Shown here piece after piece: positions 21,416 to 32,630 of a stretch of 64,000 nt of DNA. The notes under the pieces are model-generated. The model was given only the letters and a program-made list of their open reading frames with translations, did no database searches and was not told where the DNA came from. The stretch is from NCBI GenBank assembly GCA_963576475.1, contig OY754975.1:18237381-18301380 (forward strand), in the 5' to 3' direction. The stretch comes from Molanna angustata. Lineage: Eukaryota; Arthropoda; Insecta; Trichoptera; Molannidae. The translations under genes and the position numbers were made by a program. How positions within the stretch are numbered: the stretch's first letter is position 1; each line of letters starts with the position of its first letter.

Positions 21416-22499
21416 AGTTTATATTTTATTTACTTTTATTTAAAGTACACAAACAATGACTGGACAAGTAAACTGGTTATATACAATATAAAAAAAAATG
21501 TCATGCCCAACATCTATTAAATGTTTACTGTATTACCTTATTTATTAATTTTGTAGTGTAAGAAAAAAAACAAAGAATATTAAATAAGACAAAAATTGAA
21601 ACTACAATATATGCTACCATGTAGTTATCAGTTTTGCAAGTATGCGAACCATGACAGACAGTATTCAATGTTAACCTATAGTTCAAGTTCACCATTCATT
21701 TACTAAGTTTTAAAGCATCTTAAATTGGTTAAGTTATTGATACCTACAAATCGTAACTACATATCGAACGTCCTAAAACAGGTTCACCTAGTTGGACATC
21801 CAATGAGACAATATAAAAATAATACAGTATATTATGTTCTTATCTTGCTTACTTTAAACCTTTAATAATAATAAACCATTTGAAGTTATGATAGATCCGA
21901 ACATGAAGACTTTGATCAAAGCATTGAACTATGTGGAGCACATTAATCTGCGATCTCGACCAGGTATAAATATAGTGAGCAATGTTTTCAACAGCAACGG
22001 TCAAATAGGGATGTAGGTATAAAGTTATAAAAACAAGCGGGTCGCAGGGGGGGGGGGATTTTTTAAATGTGTGCACAAACATATCCTCTCTTTATATCGC
22101 AATAAAATATATTTACACAACATTTTACGGGTAAACCTCCTCTCCTCCACTAGACACATCGGTGGACGCACATATAATTATACTATGTTGGAATATTTAG
22201 TGTAATGTTGGACGATGTTATATAACGGGAAACATAATTTTGTATGGCAAAATGGGAGTGGCTATTTCCCGCATTGGATTATACACTCTACACCCCCTTC
22301 TTCAAAGCAATTTCGGGTGTACCGTACGTATAAAATCTTGTAGATAATAAAATGAGACACGGAATGTAACCACACAAATAAATAATAACATATTTCTTTA
22401 CTGCCTCGGGTGAGCGTACTCCCGAATTTGTCGCAGTAGGAATCAAATTGATGAAATAATAGTTTCAATATGATTTGAATTTTAACAACACGCCAAGTT
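21416..22499. other. Unassigned DNA
   Basis: AT-rich with a run of 12 G near 22049. No gene or repeat is recognised. Confidence 0.4.
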
Positions 22500-22795
22500 T
22501 ATTACGCATACATACATCTGTGGCGCTACAACCCAGTGTGAGTCTTGGCCGCTTCAAGAAATTGTCCCCACTCCACCGTATTAGTTGTCCTGCTACGCCA
22601 ATAAATTTGTCTTCCGCAGAGATCGCTGGTCAAGCCATTTCAATTTTGGCCTCTCAATCTTCCATTATTTGATCTACCACCAAAAGAGAGTTTTTTTCAG
22701 CATGGACTGAACGTTCGTTCTTTCTATGTGCCCCAAACCAACGGAGTAGACATATTTTGATGGATTTCGTGACTTTAATGTCATCATATTGATAG
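22500..22795 (-). pseudogene. RTE-like LINE 3' end, degraded
   Basis: The minus strand encodes KICLLRWFGAHRKNERSVHA upstream and NFLEAAKTHTGL plus stop near 22510-22550, with a frameshift between them. The tail GTAGCGCCACAGATGTATG is like other RTE-type copies. It lies head-to-head against the plus-strand LINE that starts at 22796. Confidence 0.6.
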
Positions 22796-23110
22796 AATGA
22801 AAGTAAATACACTACGATGGTTCGGACATGTGGAGAGAATGAACGATGAGCGCCTGACAAAGAAAGTATACAAGTCTGAAAAGAGTGGAATGAGAGGTCG
22901 TGGCCGCCCGAGAAAGAGTTGGCATGATCATATAAATGAGATTTTGAAAAATGGTAATATACGAAGTCAGAATAATAGGAGAGCATGTATGACGCGATGC
23001 ATGGATGTTAATGAGGCAAAACACGTATGTCAAGATAGAGGTGTCTGGCGTTCGGTCCTCTCTGCCTACCCCAAGTAGGGATACGGCGGGATGGTATGTA
23101 TGTATGTATA
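22796..23110 (+). pseudogene. LINE reverse transcriptase C-terminal fragment
   Basis: A clean 93-codon frame runs from MKVNTLRWFGHVERMNDERL through RGRGRPRKSWHDHINEILKN to GVWRSVLSAYPK plus stop, then GGATGGTATGTATGTATGTA. It is the best copy in the window of this 3' end. The RT palm and endonuclease are missing. Confidence 0.75.
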
Positions 23111-23228
23111 TTGATGGTATTGTTATTGTTTAACCTCATTTGACAACTCTGCCCTTCATTTATGAATATTCCCATAGATTCGGCGCAATATTTATCTATA
23201 GAACACATTCAGCCGTTGTTCATCCCTC

Positions 23229-23378
23229 CGGGGAGCAAGTCTGGTCAACCGGCGGAATCAAAACCATCCATATTTACCCATATCATGGATATAATTATCA
23301 TATGGAGTTCAATAATATCTTAAGCATGGGTAAACATGGATGGTTTTGATTCTGCCGGTTGACCAGACTTGCCCCCCT
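23229..23378. mobile_element. GGGGGCAAGTCTGG fold-back MITE, copy 1
   Basis: Almost the whole 150 bp is an inverted repeat: GCAAGTCTGGTCAACCGGCG on the left and its near-complement on the right. It is the same family as 28308-28490 and 31313-31616. The target duplication is not clear here. Confidence 0.7.
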
Positions 23379-23916
23379 GGTCATTGTTAGTACATGTAAG
23401 GACATTAAGAATACTAATATACTTGGGACGTCAAAGCAAAAAATAATAAAGTAATTGAGTAAAAACCAAAAATTGACTTGGAACTTGAAAAGTTGTTGAA
23501 AATGTATGAGACAATGCAATCGTATTGGGTGTTTTTTAATAATAATTTATACTGATCCAAGAGCGCATTTGATAAATTGTTGTCTCTACGAAACAGTATC
23601 AAGTCTGCATTCATTATCATCCTTGTTTCGTCCAGCAATGGACATAACCCTACCCCTGAGGCCTCCACAGCTTTCTATACTGAGCAGACCGCATCCACTA
23701 TTTAGTCATGGATAAATTTATTTAACTTAAAATGCTCGTTTTTACACCATGATCGTAGTAAGCCGCTTTATTCGCACTATCATAACCCAGGTAATCCTGA
23801 TTTTTTTTCATCCGAAACTCATACATTTTTGTGAATATTGTTGTATTTTCTTTGTAAAAGAACAATGTTGTAGAAGAGGACATTAAAAATATATATAATT
23901 ATACGTGTTTTATTGC
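23379..23916. other. Unassigned DNA
   Basis: AT-rich except for a GC-balanced patch at 23610-23700, which has no clear frame. Confidence 0.4.
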
Positions 23917-25335
23917 AAAAAATGTCGTTAAGAAAATCCACTACCTACACAACATTGTATGAGGAACATGTAATAAGAAAATCCACTACCTACACAACAT
24001 TGTATGAGGAACATGTAATAAGAAAATCCACTACCTTCACAACATTGTATGAGGAACATGTCGTTAAGAAAATCCACTACCTACACAACATTGTATGAGG
24101 AACATGTAATAAGAAAATCCACTACCTACACAACATTGTATGAGGAACATGTAATAAGAAAATCCACTACCTACACAACATTGTATGAGGAACATGTAAT
24201 AAGAAAATCCACTACCTACACAACATTGTATGAGGAACATGTCGTTAAGAAAATCCACTACCTACACAACATTGTATGAGGAACATGTAATAAGAAAATC
24301 CACTACCTACACAACATTGTATGAGGAACATGTAATAAGAAAATCCACTACCTACACAACATTGTATGAGGAACATGTAATAAGAAAATCCACTACCTAC
24401 ACAACATTGTATGAGGAACATGTCGTTAAGAAAATCCACTACCTACACAACATTGTATGAGGAACATGTAATAAGAAAATCCACTACCTACACAACATTG
24501 TATGAGGAACATGTAATAAGAAAATCCACTACCTACACAACATTGTATGAGGAACATGTCGTTAAGAAAATCCACTACCTACACAACATTGTATGAGGAA
24601 CATGTAATAAGAAAATCCACTACCTACACAACATTGTATGAGGAACATGTAATAAGAAAATCCACTACCTACACAACATTGTATGAGGAACATGTAATAA
24701 GAAAATCCACTACCTACACAACATTGTATGAGGAACATGTCGTTAAGAAAATCCACTACCTACACAACATTGTATGAGGAACATGTAATAAGAAAATCCA
24801 CTACCTACACAACATTGTATGAGGAACATGTAATAAGAAAATCCACTACCTACACAACATTGTATGAGGAACATGTCGTTAAGAAAATCCACTACTTACA
24901 CAACATTGTATGAGGAACATGTAATAAGAAAATCCACTACCTACACAACATTGTATGAGGAACATGTAATAAGAAAATCCACTACCTACACAACATTGTA
25001 TGAGGAACATGTAATAAGAAAATCCACTACCTACACAACATTGTATGAGGAACATGTAATAAGAAAATCCACTACCTACACAACATTGTATGAGGAACAT
25101 GTCGTTAAGAAAATCCACTACCTACACAACATTGTATGAGGAACATGTAATAAGAAAATCCACTACCTACACAACATTGTATGAGGAACATGTAATAAGA
25201 AAATCCACTACCTACACAACATTGTATGAGGAACATGTCGTTAAGAAAATCCACTACCTACACAACATTGTATGAGGAACATGTAATAAGAAAATCCACT
25301 ACCTACACAACATTGTATGAGGAACATGTAATAAG
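23917..25335. repeat. 45/46-bp minisatellite with two unit types
   Basis: About 31 units built on AAATCCACTACCTACACAAC followed by ATTGTATGAGGAACATG. Type A continues GTAATAAG (45 bp) and type B TCGTTAAG (46 bp). Type B recurs every 3, 4, 4, 3, 4, 3, 5 and 3 units. Copies are otherwise nearly identical (CTACTTACAC near 24894 and CTACCTTCAC near 24030 are exceptions). The 45-bp unit keeps a frame open for 15 codons per unit on both strands; type B shifts it. I regard the resulting ORFs as by-products. Confidence 0.95.
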
Positions 25336-25520
25336 ATTCATTTTATCGTGTAATTTGTTTATTATTTTTAAACATTTTCATTTATTTATGCACAGCAAAC
25401 GAGTTTATTACTATCAGACAATCTCTTTCAACAAAAAGTCTCAAAAGAGATTTAATAAGTACAATAGTATCTGGTACATAAGAAAATTAAATGCTTAAAG
25501 AATAATATTATATATTATAC

Positions 25521-25745
25521 ATAATAATAATAATAATAATAATAATGAACACTTCCTTGCACCCTGCACAAGTGACGAGTTCATTGCCGTATGGCAATTT
25601 CTTCCAACTAACCAGTGTTTCCAGCCCAGAGAAGCAATATTTGTGTGAGAAATGAATTTAAATAAATTTCTCCTCTGCTGGGAATCGAACCCAGGACGCC
25701 CGCACAGAAACCAAACGGCTTACCAACTGTGCCACGGCGGTCGGC
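25521..25745 (-). mobile_element. tRNA-derived SINE (family A), near full length
   Basis: The minus-strand head at 25745 has A box TGGCACAGTTGG and B box GGTTCGATTCCC. The body has the core GGAAGAAATTGCCATACGGC, and the 3' end runs into an ATT/TAA microsatellite (25521-25545). This is the most complete copy of the family here. Confidence 0.8.
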
Positions 25746-25867
25746 TTATACATATACAATAATCATTGCAATGAGGAGAAGAAACAGTGAATTTTCAGGA
25801 AATATTTTTCTCAAATACTTGTGTGGATCGCAACGACGCCGACGCGTCGTTATTTCATTATTTCAGC

Positions 25868-25985
25868 CAGTGATTCTCAAAGTGGTCTATATCGACCCCC
25901 GAGAGTCGACGAAGGGGTCTAAGTCAGAAAAAAACAAATTGAGGTCCATGAAATAAAAATGTGGGTCAACGATAGTGGATCTTAT
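25868..25985. mobile_element. hAT-type transposon end fragment
   Basis: It starts CAGTGATTCTCAAAGTGG, the characteristic terminal sequence of many hAT elements (CAGTGxTTCTCAAAxTGG), followed by a CGACCCCC...GGGGTCT stretch. The opposite end is not found nearby, so this is a solo end or a short derivative. Confidence 0.5.
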
Positions 25986-26082
25986 ATTATCTCATATAAG
26001 TAGGTCGTGACTCGTGACTTAAATTTTGGCCTTCCGTGAATACATTAATCCAAATACAAAGATAGAACCTACATCATTACTT

Positions 26083-26118
26083 ACGCAACTAGCTTATCAC
26101 TAGCTAAGCTAGTTGCGT
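26083..26118. repeat. Short palindrome
   Basis: ACGCAACTAGCTTA and TAAGCTAGTTGCGT flank a spacer of under 10 nt. Confidence 0.75.
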
Positions 26119-27814
26119 GGTTTTTGGTTTTTCGCTAATAACTCAGAACCAAAGAAAAAAAATATTGAAGTCCAAAGTTTTCTATATTTTTTAATAGTTC
26201 ATTGAGAGGATATCGCAGTCTTCTACCCCACTCCATTGGAAATGTTTTGGAGCTTTAAGCTCTGTTCATCCCAAGGAGCAGGCATATTTCATACCACTAC
26301 CCCTAAGAGGCTAACCTCAATCGTGGGGATCGGCCGAATCGAAGCTTAGATCAAGTACTGATAAGTCGTGTCGGGTCCCCAACCAATCGAAACAGTACAA
26401 AAGTTTATGTTTTCAATAGTTTTTGAGTAATGTGAGTGCGCGAACGTGTGTGTCTATCCCACCCCTTATAACTTTTGATCCGCTCGATGCATAGAGTACA
26501 AAATTTCTGTAGATCTTAGGCATACCAAAATTCCATACTCATATTTATGAGTTTTTGTTCTAGTGATCGACATTTTTTTTATTATATTTCCAAATATCTC
26601 AAAAATCTTAAAAGCTAAAGTGTTGAAAATTTGTATAAACAAAGAAAAATACAATATCTAAAACTATTATGAAAAGGTTGCAGGGTTATTCAAAATTTTT
26701 TTGCTACGAAAAATATGTTTTTTTATTAAAAATTTCTATAATTAACTGCTTAATTTCCAAGTAAAAATATGATTATTGAAAAAGGCTGAAATACTGAACT
26801 AGATGTTTTAATTTTCTTACTAAATATACACATTATAATAGCACATCTATTTAAAAAAATAATAATAAAAAATTGTAAAAAACGATTTACTGACAACATC
26901 GTTTTATACAATTTGTATGAAGATTGTTTCAAACTATAAAAGTCCATGTGTGTTTTGCCCGTAGAATAATAATAGTATAGAATACCTTTTAGCCTGCAGT
27001 AAACGCGACTGCTTTATGTTGACTAATTTGGTCAACATTTTGCTACGAGCATTCAGTAATCATTTGGCCGTCTGCGTGATACGTTCTCCAAAAAGAGATT
27101 TTTTTAACTGCTTGCAAAATTATTTACGCAGTCATAACGAGTAGTACTATACGAACGTCTACCAGCAGAGTCATACATATATTGACACGAGCCGGCCAAT
27201 AAAACGGCTTCATTTTTTCAGCGAGGTATTGTATGGGAATGAGTATTCTATAGTTTTATTATTATTCTATGATTTTTCCATACAAATTGTATGAAACGTT
27301 GACTTCACTAAAATCAATTTTAACAAAAATTTTCAAAAAAGTTTGAGATGTACTTATTGCTAATGTGTATAATTTTTAATTTACACGTTACAAAAAGTGC
27401 TATATAGAAACTGATATAATTGATCTGCGTGACAATCTCTTAATAAAAATGGGTAAACAGAAAAAAGAAAATTTGTCATGATTAACGTATTAATTAATAC
27501 TTTTCCAATTTTTTTACTATGATTAAATTATGAAGTTATGTAAAAATATTTTTTGAAATATATTTTTTAATAAAATGTGTTTTATTTTTCAACAAATGAA
27601 CAAATAATTAAATGATAAAATCCTACCGCAATCTAGCGGAAAATGTTTAAACTAGTTTTTCAGGTCAGAGAATTTTCCTTTCGGGGTTGAATATGGTTCG
27701 GAAAATTCACGGTAGATGTCAATGGTAATATACTATCGAGGATATGTCTTAAAAAATATTTTTACTGGTTTATAAATTTAAAAAAATAATGTCAAATAAG
27801 TCCAAGACCCAGAT
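26119..27814. other. Unassigned DNA
   Basis: AT-rich. A GC-balanced patch at 26220-26390 has no clear frame. No recognised repeat. Confidence 0.4.
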
Positions 27815-27940
27815 CGGTGGTGGCAGAGATGTTAGTGAGCTGGGTTAGTAATCTAGTGGTATCGAATCGAATCCTGTCTCTACTGATTTCGTTCGCCTAT
27901 AATTTAGGGAATGTTTGAGGATCGAGGATGTATAATATAT
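27815..27940 (+). mobile_element. tRNA-derived SINE (family C), degraded
   Basis: GGTGGCAGAGATGTTAGTGA and CGAATCGAATCCTGTCTC are decayed A and B boxes of the tRNA-like head that is better preserved at 30198-30120. The tail includes TTTAGGGAATGTTTGAGG. Confidence 0.6.
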
Positions 27941-27976
27941 ACTTATTATGTACTTATTATTATGTAATTCATTCTT

Positions 27977-28788
27977 TACACGAGAGGGTTGTGGCCATCG
28001 CTATACTCTTCACTACCAAGCCACTCCACAAAGCATTCAAACGTGTAAGGAAACTTTCCGGCATCTTCTTGAAATGAGTTTGTTATTTTTTTTTGTACTT
28101 ATATTGTATTTTTGTATCAATAATAAAAAAATAATAATAATAAAAAATTTTGATATAAATATTTAAGTATAAAAAATTGATATTCTTCAATGCCATTTTA
28201 TTAAAGTGATTTGCCTTTTTAGCAATTTGAAAATGAAAAAAAATATTTTAAGTTACCTGAGATTGGGGTCACATTGACTGATAAAAAAAATGAGATGCAC
28301 TAATCAGGGGGGGCAAGTCTAGCCCGACCGGCGAAATCAAAACCCTCACGATTACCCATATCATGGATATAATTATTATATGGAGTTCTAAAATATCTTA
28401 ATATGTCATAGAACTCCATATGATAATTATATCCATAATATGGGTAATCAGGGGGTTTTGATTTCGCCAGTTGGATCAGACTTACCCCCCAGATATCCTT
28501 CAAATATTGATGAGATCTAAAGGAGTATTCGATATACAAATTTGCGAAGTTTTAGAATAATCGAATGAATACTTAAGTCCATAATCGATAAAGTAGAATA
28601 AACAAGTCGTGCATAATACATAATATTGTATACAGCACACACACACAGATACATTGTGATGAAACTTTCAAAACACAATCTCAGCATAAAACTTGATAAT
28701 TTTTAATTTTTGTTGATAATCTGCAATTAAAAATAATACCTTAAAAATTGCGAATCATACCTCCCCATTGAGTAGTGTAGTGTAAAAA
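27977..28788 (+). mobile_element. GTGG-family non-autonomous element, copy with nested MITE
   Basis: The 5' end is CACGAGAGGGTTGTGGCC and the 3' end is the hairpin region near 28760-28780. It aligns with copy 1 (121-706) from end to end, except that a 183-bp fold-back element is inserted at 28308-28490. Confidence 0.65.
28308..28490. mobile_element. GGGGGCAAGTCTGG fold-back MITE, copy 2
   Basis: The ends are GGGGGGCAAGTCT and AGACTTACCCCCC (imperfect), with a nearly fully paired interior. It is flanked by AG on both sides; the uninterrupted relative in copy 1 reads TTCAGATATCC at this point, so the target duplication is 2 bp (AG). Confidence 0.75.
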
Positions 28789-29249
28789 AATTTAACTGAT
28801 TTTTTAATTAGGAAGGTAATAATTTATAATTAATTTAATTTACTTGTTGTCAACACAATGAATGCAAACAGCGTCCAAGTGATCATCTTTAAAATCAATT
28901 ATATCCATTTCATCAATTGTTTATTGGAATAATAATGATCATATATAATTTCACAAATTCATGAATCTATGGTTGACTGACAGAAAAAGATAATTCCGTC
29001 AAATCCCGTGGTTCAATTCGATTTAAATAACTAATTACATTTAAAAAAAATCACACATTGTTAACTGATTAAACTGGATCTTATTTACAATCCTTGGAAT
29101 GAGTTTTCCTAAATAAATATATATTAACTGAACCAATCCCTTGACTGTACTCAATTTGAATAGTTATATTATTTAATATTTTTACACAAATACGTGAATC
29201 TCTAGGACATTATTATACAAAAATCTATAGTATTTAAACCGACACACTA
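28789..29249. other. Unassigned DNA
   Basis: AT-rich, nothing recognised. Confidence 0.4.
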
Positions 29250-29556
29250 TTAAAAAGGACATTGTTCACACTTACCCTACGAGAGGATGTCAGGATTGTA
29301 GACTTCCGAAAACGAGATTAACAAGTACACAAAATAGTTTATACCATAAAGGTCTCAAAATATATAACAGTTTGCCTCCAAACATAAAAGAAACCACAAG
29401 TCTTGTTACCTTTCGTAGGCTAGGTGCTGAATACATAGTTAAAAACTATTAATGTTCTCCATAGTTTTACATGCTTTTATAATTATCATAATCTTACCAT
29501 ACATATTGTTTAAAAAAATATATATATTTTTTTTATAAAAAATGAATATGTCCTTG

Positions 29557-30037
29557 AATATTTTTACTATTGCATATGCGCAAACATTGGATTTTTTTCC
29601 CTGTCGGGAGTCAAAGATATTTTTTAACAGATTTTTAATTATCTCAATAGAGACGAAATTGGAGTCACATCAGATATAAGAATTGTAGCTTTCATTATTT
29701 ACAAAAAACCAATTCTCTCAATAGATGGCGTTACAACAAAATAAATAAAAAATAATAAGATTGTTGTTCATAATTTCACCCATAGATGGCTGTAGTAAAA
29801 ATTCCTTATTTTCAAGCGAAGAGAATTTCAGTATTACAATATATAGAAGTTTCAAAATTGAATTGATAGGGATCTCATTAAAAAGGCATAATTGGTGAAC
29901 GTTGCGCAAGCGCATAAAGTGATCACGTAAACCAGCCGATGACAGGTCGTAAGCCCTGTAAGTGCCTTGATTTCCCGGTTCTCCTACAATAAATATTCCA
30001 ATTTCGTCTCTATTGAGATAATTAAAAATCTGTTAAA
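29557..30037 (-). mobile_element. CAATAGAGACGAA element, long form, with 13-bp target duplication
   Basis: It is flanked by GAATATGTCCTTG on both sides (29544-29556 and 30038-30050). It has long terminal inverted arms (TTTTTAATTATCTCAATAGA on the left and its complement on the right) and a unique one-sided end with CCCTGTCGGGAGTC and GCATATGCGCAAAC. The 61371-61593 copy has the same two ends but a shorter middle. A 12-13-bp duplication points to target-primed integration. No coding sequence. The class is unknown. Confidence 0.65.
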
Positions 30038-30074
30038 GAATATGTCCTTGTTAAATAAGTACATATACATCTTC

Positions 30075-30198
30075 CAACGTTCCCTAAAATAAACATGAAT
30101 GCTTGTGCTATAGGTGAACGAAATCGGTCGAGGCAGGATTCGAACTCGCGACCACTGGATTACTAGCCCAGCGCGCTAACCGCTCTGCCACAGACCCA
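30075..30198 (-). mobile_element. tRNA-derived SINE (family C)
   Basis: On the minus strand the head reads GTGGCAGAGCGGTTAGCG (A box region), an anticodon-like arm CTGGGCTAGTAATCCAG (AGT, Thr-like) and GAGTTCGAATCC (B box). No acceptor stem closes, and a SINE-type body (CCGATTTCGTTCACCTAT) follows, so it is not a tRNA gene. Confidence 0.7.
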
Positions 30199-30439
30199 TC
30201 TAAATTATATCTATATATTTATATATTTTTTTGTATATATTAGATGTATTTTTTTATGTATTTTTTTACGTTTCAATAAAATTTTCTACTACTACTACTA
30301 TTAATTTTAACTGTCAACATAAACAATAAACTAATCCGCAATTAGAGTTAGGACAACAAGGAGAACCCATTGTTGATGAGGATTGAAATTTCTAACTGTT
30401 GCAATATGAGAAAACCATCCAATTACAAAGAATTGCAAA

Positions 30440-30640
30440 CATGTCTAGCCAAAAAAATATAATTAGACACTCAGGAGGTAAAAGAAGGATTGGGATAACA
30501 AGATTGAAATGTGAGGAGGAAATAAATAGGGATCCGGCACAGCTCCTGCAAGTTTATACCTGATGAGCGGAAGCTGAGGACGGACACTGCGTCCTCAGAA
30601 ATCGAAGAAGGCTAAAGCTCGATTTGGACTGTAGCGCCAT
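30440..30640 (+). pseudogene. Probable RTE-like LINE 3' remnant
   Basis: A purine-rich GGTAAAAGAAGGATTGGGAT stretch is followed by GACTGTAGCGCCATCG, the family ending seen at 45958-45970. The frames are broken. Confidence 0.35.
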
Positions 30641-31312
30641 CGAAAAAATAGGTATGCCATACAATTAAAATATAAACTTCATAAATTATTATGTTTTATA
30701 TTTAGGATTTCATCTTTTATTTTCAGGTTGGCATTAAAACATCACAAATGTTCTGAATCAATTTATTAAATATTTATTACACACGTTAAATGACAAGTTA
30801 TATTTCATACTATAAACAAAAATAAGATCTCACAAAATATGTTTCGGGGTTCACTCTCAGATCCCTCGTTTCCTAAAAGACAATTATTTGCTTTTTATTA
30901 TTTTTTTATTATTTTAATGAAGTATATTACAATGAAGGAAATACATTCAAAGCTTTACAAGGCAATAATAATAATACATAATGTATAAAAGCGTATTTTT
31001 GACTTATTCCACTTTACAAAGTCGAAATCAAAATTACAAGGAATATTCTATTACATTTTAGCAATTATTTTCAATTAGCCCAACAAAGAAAAACATATTT
31101 CAAAATTAAATATTAGATATCAGCTATATTCCTTACTCTGTATACAATGCTCTGAGCAGTGTTACCCAACTTTTTGCGCCATACCTCTCACCAAAAAAAC
31201 TTTATGCTGCTAAAAGAACTCAAATAGGGAAATAAATAATTAAATGTAGTTAGTTGATTGGAAATTCAAAAAATACCAGTATCAAAGCGGTCGAGTAACC
31301 CAGAGGAACCAG
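30641..31312. other. Unassigned DNA
   Basis: AT-rich, nothing recognised. Confidence 0.4.
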
Positions 31313-31616
31313 GGGGCAAGTCTGGTCAACCATCGGAATCAAAACCACCTATATTTACCCATATCATGGATATAATTATGTTATAGAGTTCTATGATAAC
31401 TCAAGATTATGTAGAACTACATATAAAAATTATATCCGTGATATTGGGTAAACATTCCCTTGATCCCTAGCCAGAAGGTGGTATCAAAACCCTCATGATA
31501 ACACACATATGTTATGGAGCTCTACAAGATATTTTAGAACTCTATAAGATAATTATGTCCATGATATGGGTTATCATGAATGTTTTGATTTCATCGCTTG
31601 ATCGGACTTGCCCCCC
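31313..31616. mobile_element. GGGGGCAAGTCTGG fold-back MITE, copy 3 (compound)
   Basis: The ends are GGGGGCAAGTCTGG and CGGACTTGCCCCCC, flanked by AG on both sides. The interior contains two successive palindromic units, each with an ATGGATATAATTAT-type core, so the copy is about twice as long as the others. Confidence 0.7.
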
Positions 31617-32630
31617 AGGGTTGAAACCAATTTTCTACAATTTTGTTCACATGTATCATCATAAGTATATTTGTAGTTATTTCAAGGACATTTTTTTACA
31701 AAATAAATGACAATTTAATCACAATTGTTTTAAAATATTCCTTATAAGTTTTGCCTCTTATTACTTCAATACACGTATAAAATATCAAATGGTGTTGCCC
31801 TATAGAAGCTTCTATTTACAAAAGAAACTTAAATAAAACAATTTATGTAAGTATATAACATGATAGAATTAAAATTTACTATTCTATATTTTGTATTTGA
31901 TTATTTAAAAGATGTTGGTACTAGTTAAAATTTTCTTATCTTATTTTAAAATAATTATCGAGTAATATTTAAATCTATTACAGCCCAAAAGTAAAATGAT
32001 TGTATTACTTCACTATTTTTTTTATTATTTAATATTATTTATTATATATGAATAAAATCTATAGAAGGATTAATAATATATAACAAAACACTTGTCTTAT
32101 AATTAACTATAATTATACAACATGGCAACGTTTTCTTATTTTACAATGAAAGGTTCATGGCGTAATGATAAATAACAAATAATATAAAAAAATAATAATT
32201 TTGACATAAATAAAAATATAATTTGAAACATACTACATGCTAAGTTTAGGTAAAAAAAATTAATTATAATTTTGTTTTTTTATATGTTGATAAAATAATC
32301 CACTTTTTACTACTAATTTCTCTGACACTAGTAGGTATTAGCCACTTGAGCATATAATATAATAATATTAATTGATTGAGATATTTTTGAGTTAATTATG
32401 TTAAATCTTTACACACAATAATTAAACAACTATTGCGTGCATAAACTAAATGGTAAAAATATTATTTCAAAAGTTATACAACGATGTCACTTGTCTAAAA
32501 TGTTATTATTATTATTCTTAAATTTGCTAAATTTAATAAGAAATAAAAATATGACTTTCTACAAATTATATTAAATTATATACAAAAACATATCATTCAT
32601 ACTAATTTCATATATCACATGAAAATGCCT
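31617..32630. other. Unassigned DNA
   Basis: Very AT-rich, nothing recognised. Confidence 0.45.

Larger units (their letters stand above)
29250..30302 (+). pseudogene. LINE 3' end interrupted by two nested insertions
   Basis: One frame near 29265-29450 reads TYPTRGCQDCRLPKTRLTST then QNSLYHKGLKIYNSLPPNIK and ends LGAEYIVKNY plus stop. This is the usual C-terminus of a Jockey/CR1-like LINE, the type also at 62.4-64.0 kb. The 3' UTR continues to 29556, is interrupted by the element at 29557-30037 and a SINE at 30075-30198, and ends at about 30302 in AATAAAATTTTCTACTACTA. The 5' part is missing. Confidence 0.65.

Noticed and set aside
23917..25335. CRISPR-like array
   Set aside because: The units abut directly with no unique spacers and the setting is eukaryotic, so this is a minisatellite.
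23913..25498. Series of open frames with a RKSTTYTTLYEEHVI repeat on plus and similar frames on minus
   Set aside because: They follow from a 45-bp tandem unit whose length is a multiple of three. The same DNA is open on both strands, the frame resets at each 46-bp unit, and there are no gene signals.
30120..30198. tRNA-Thr-like gene on the minus strand
   Set aside because: The anticodon-like arm is good, but there is no paired acceptor stem and the same head occurs with a common body in other copies. It is a SINE.
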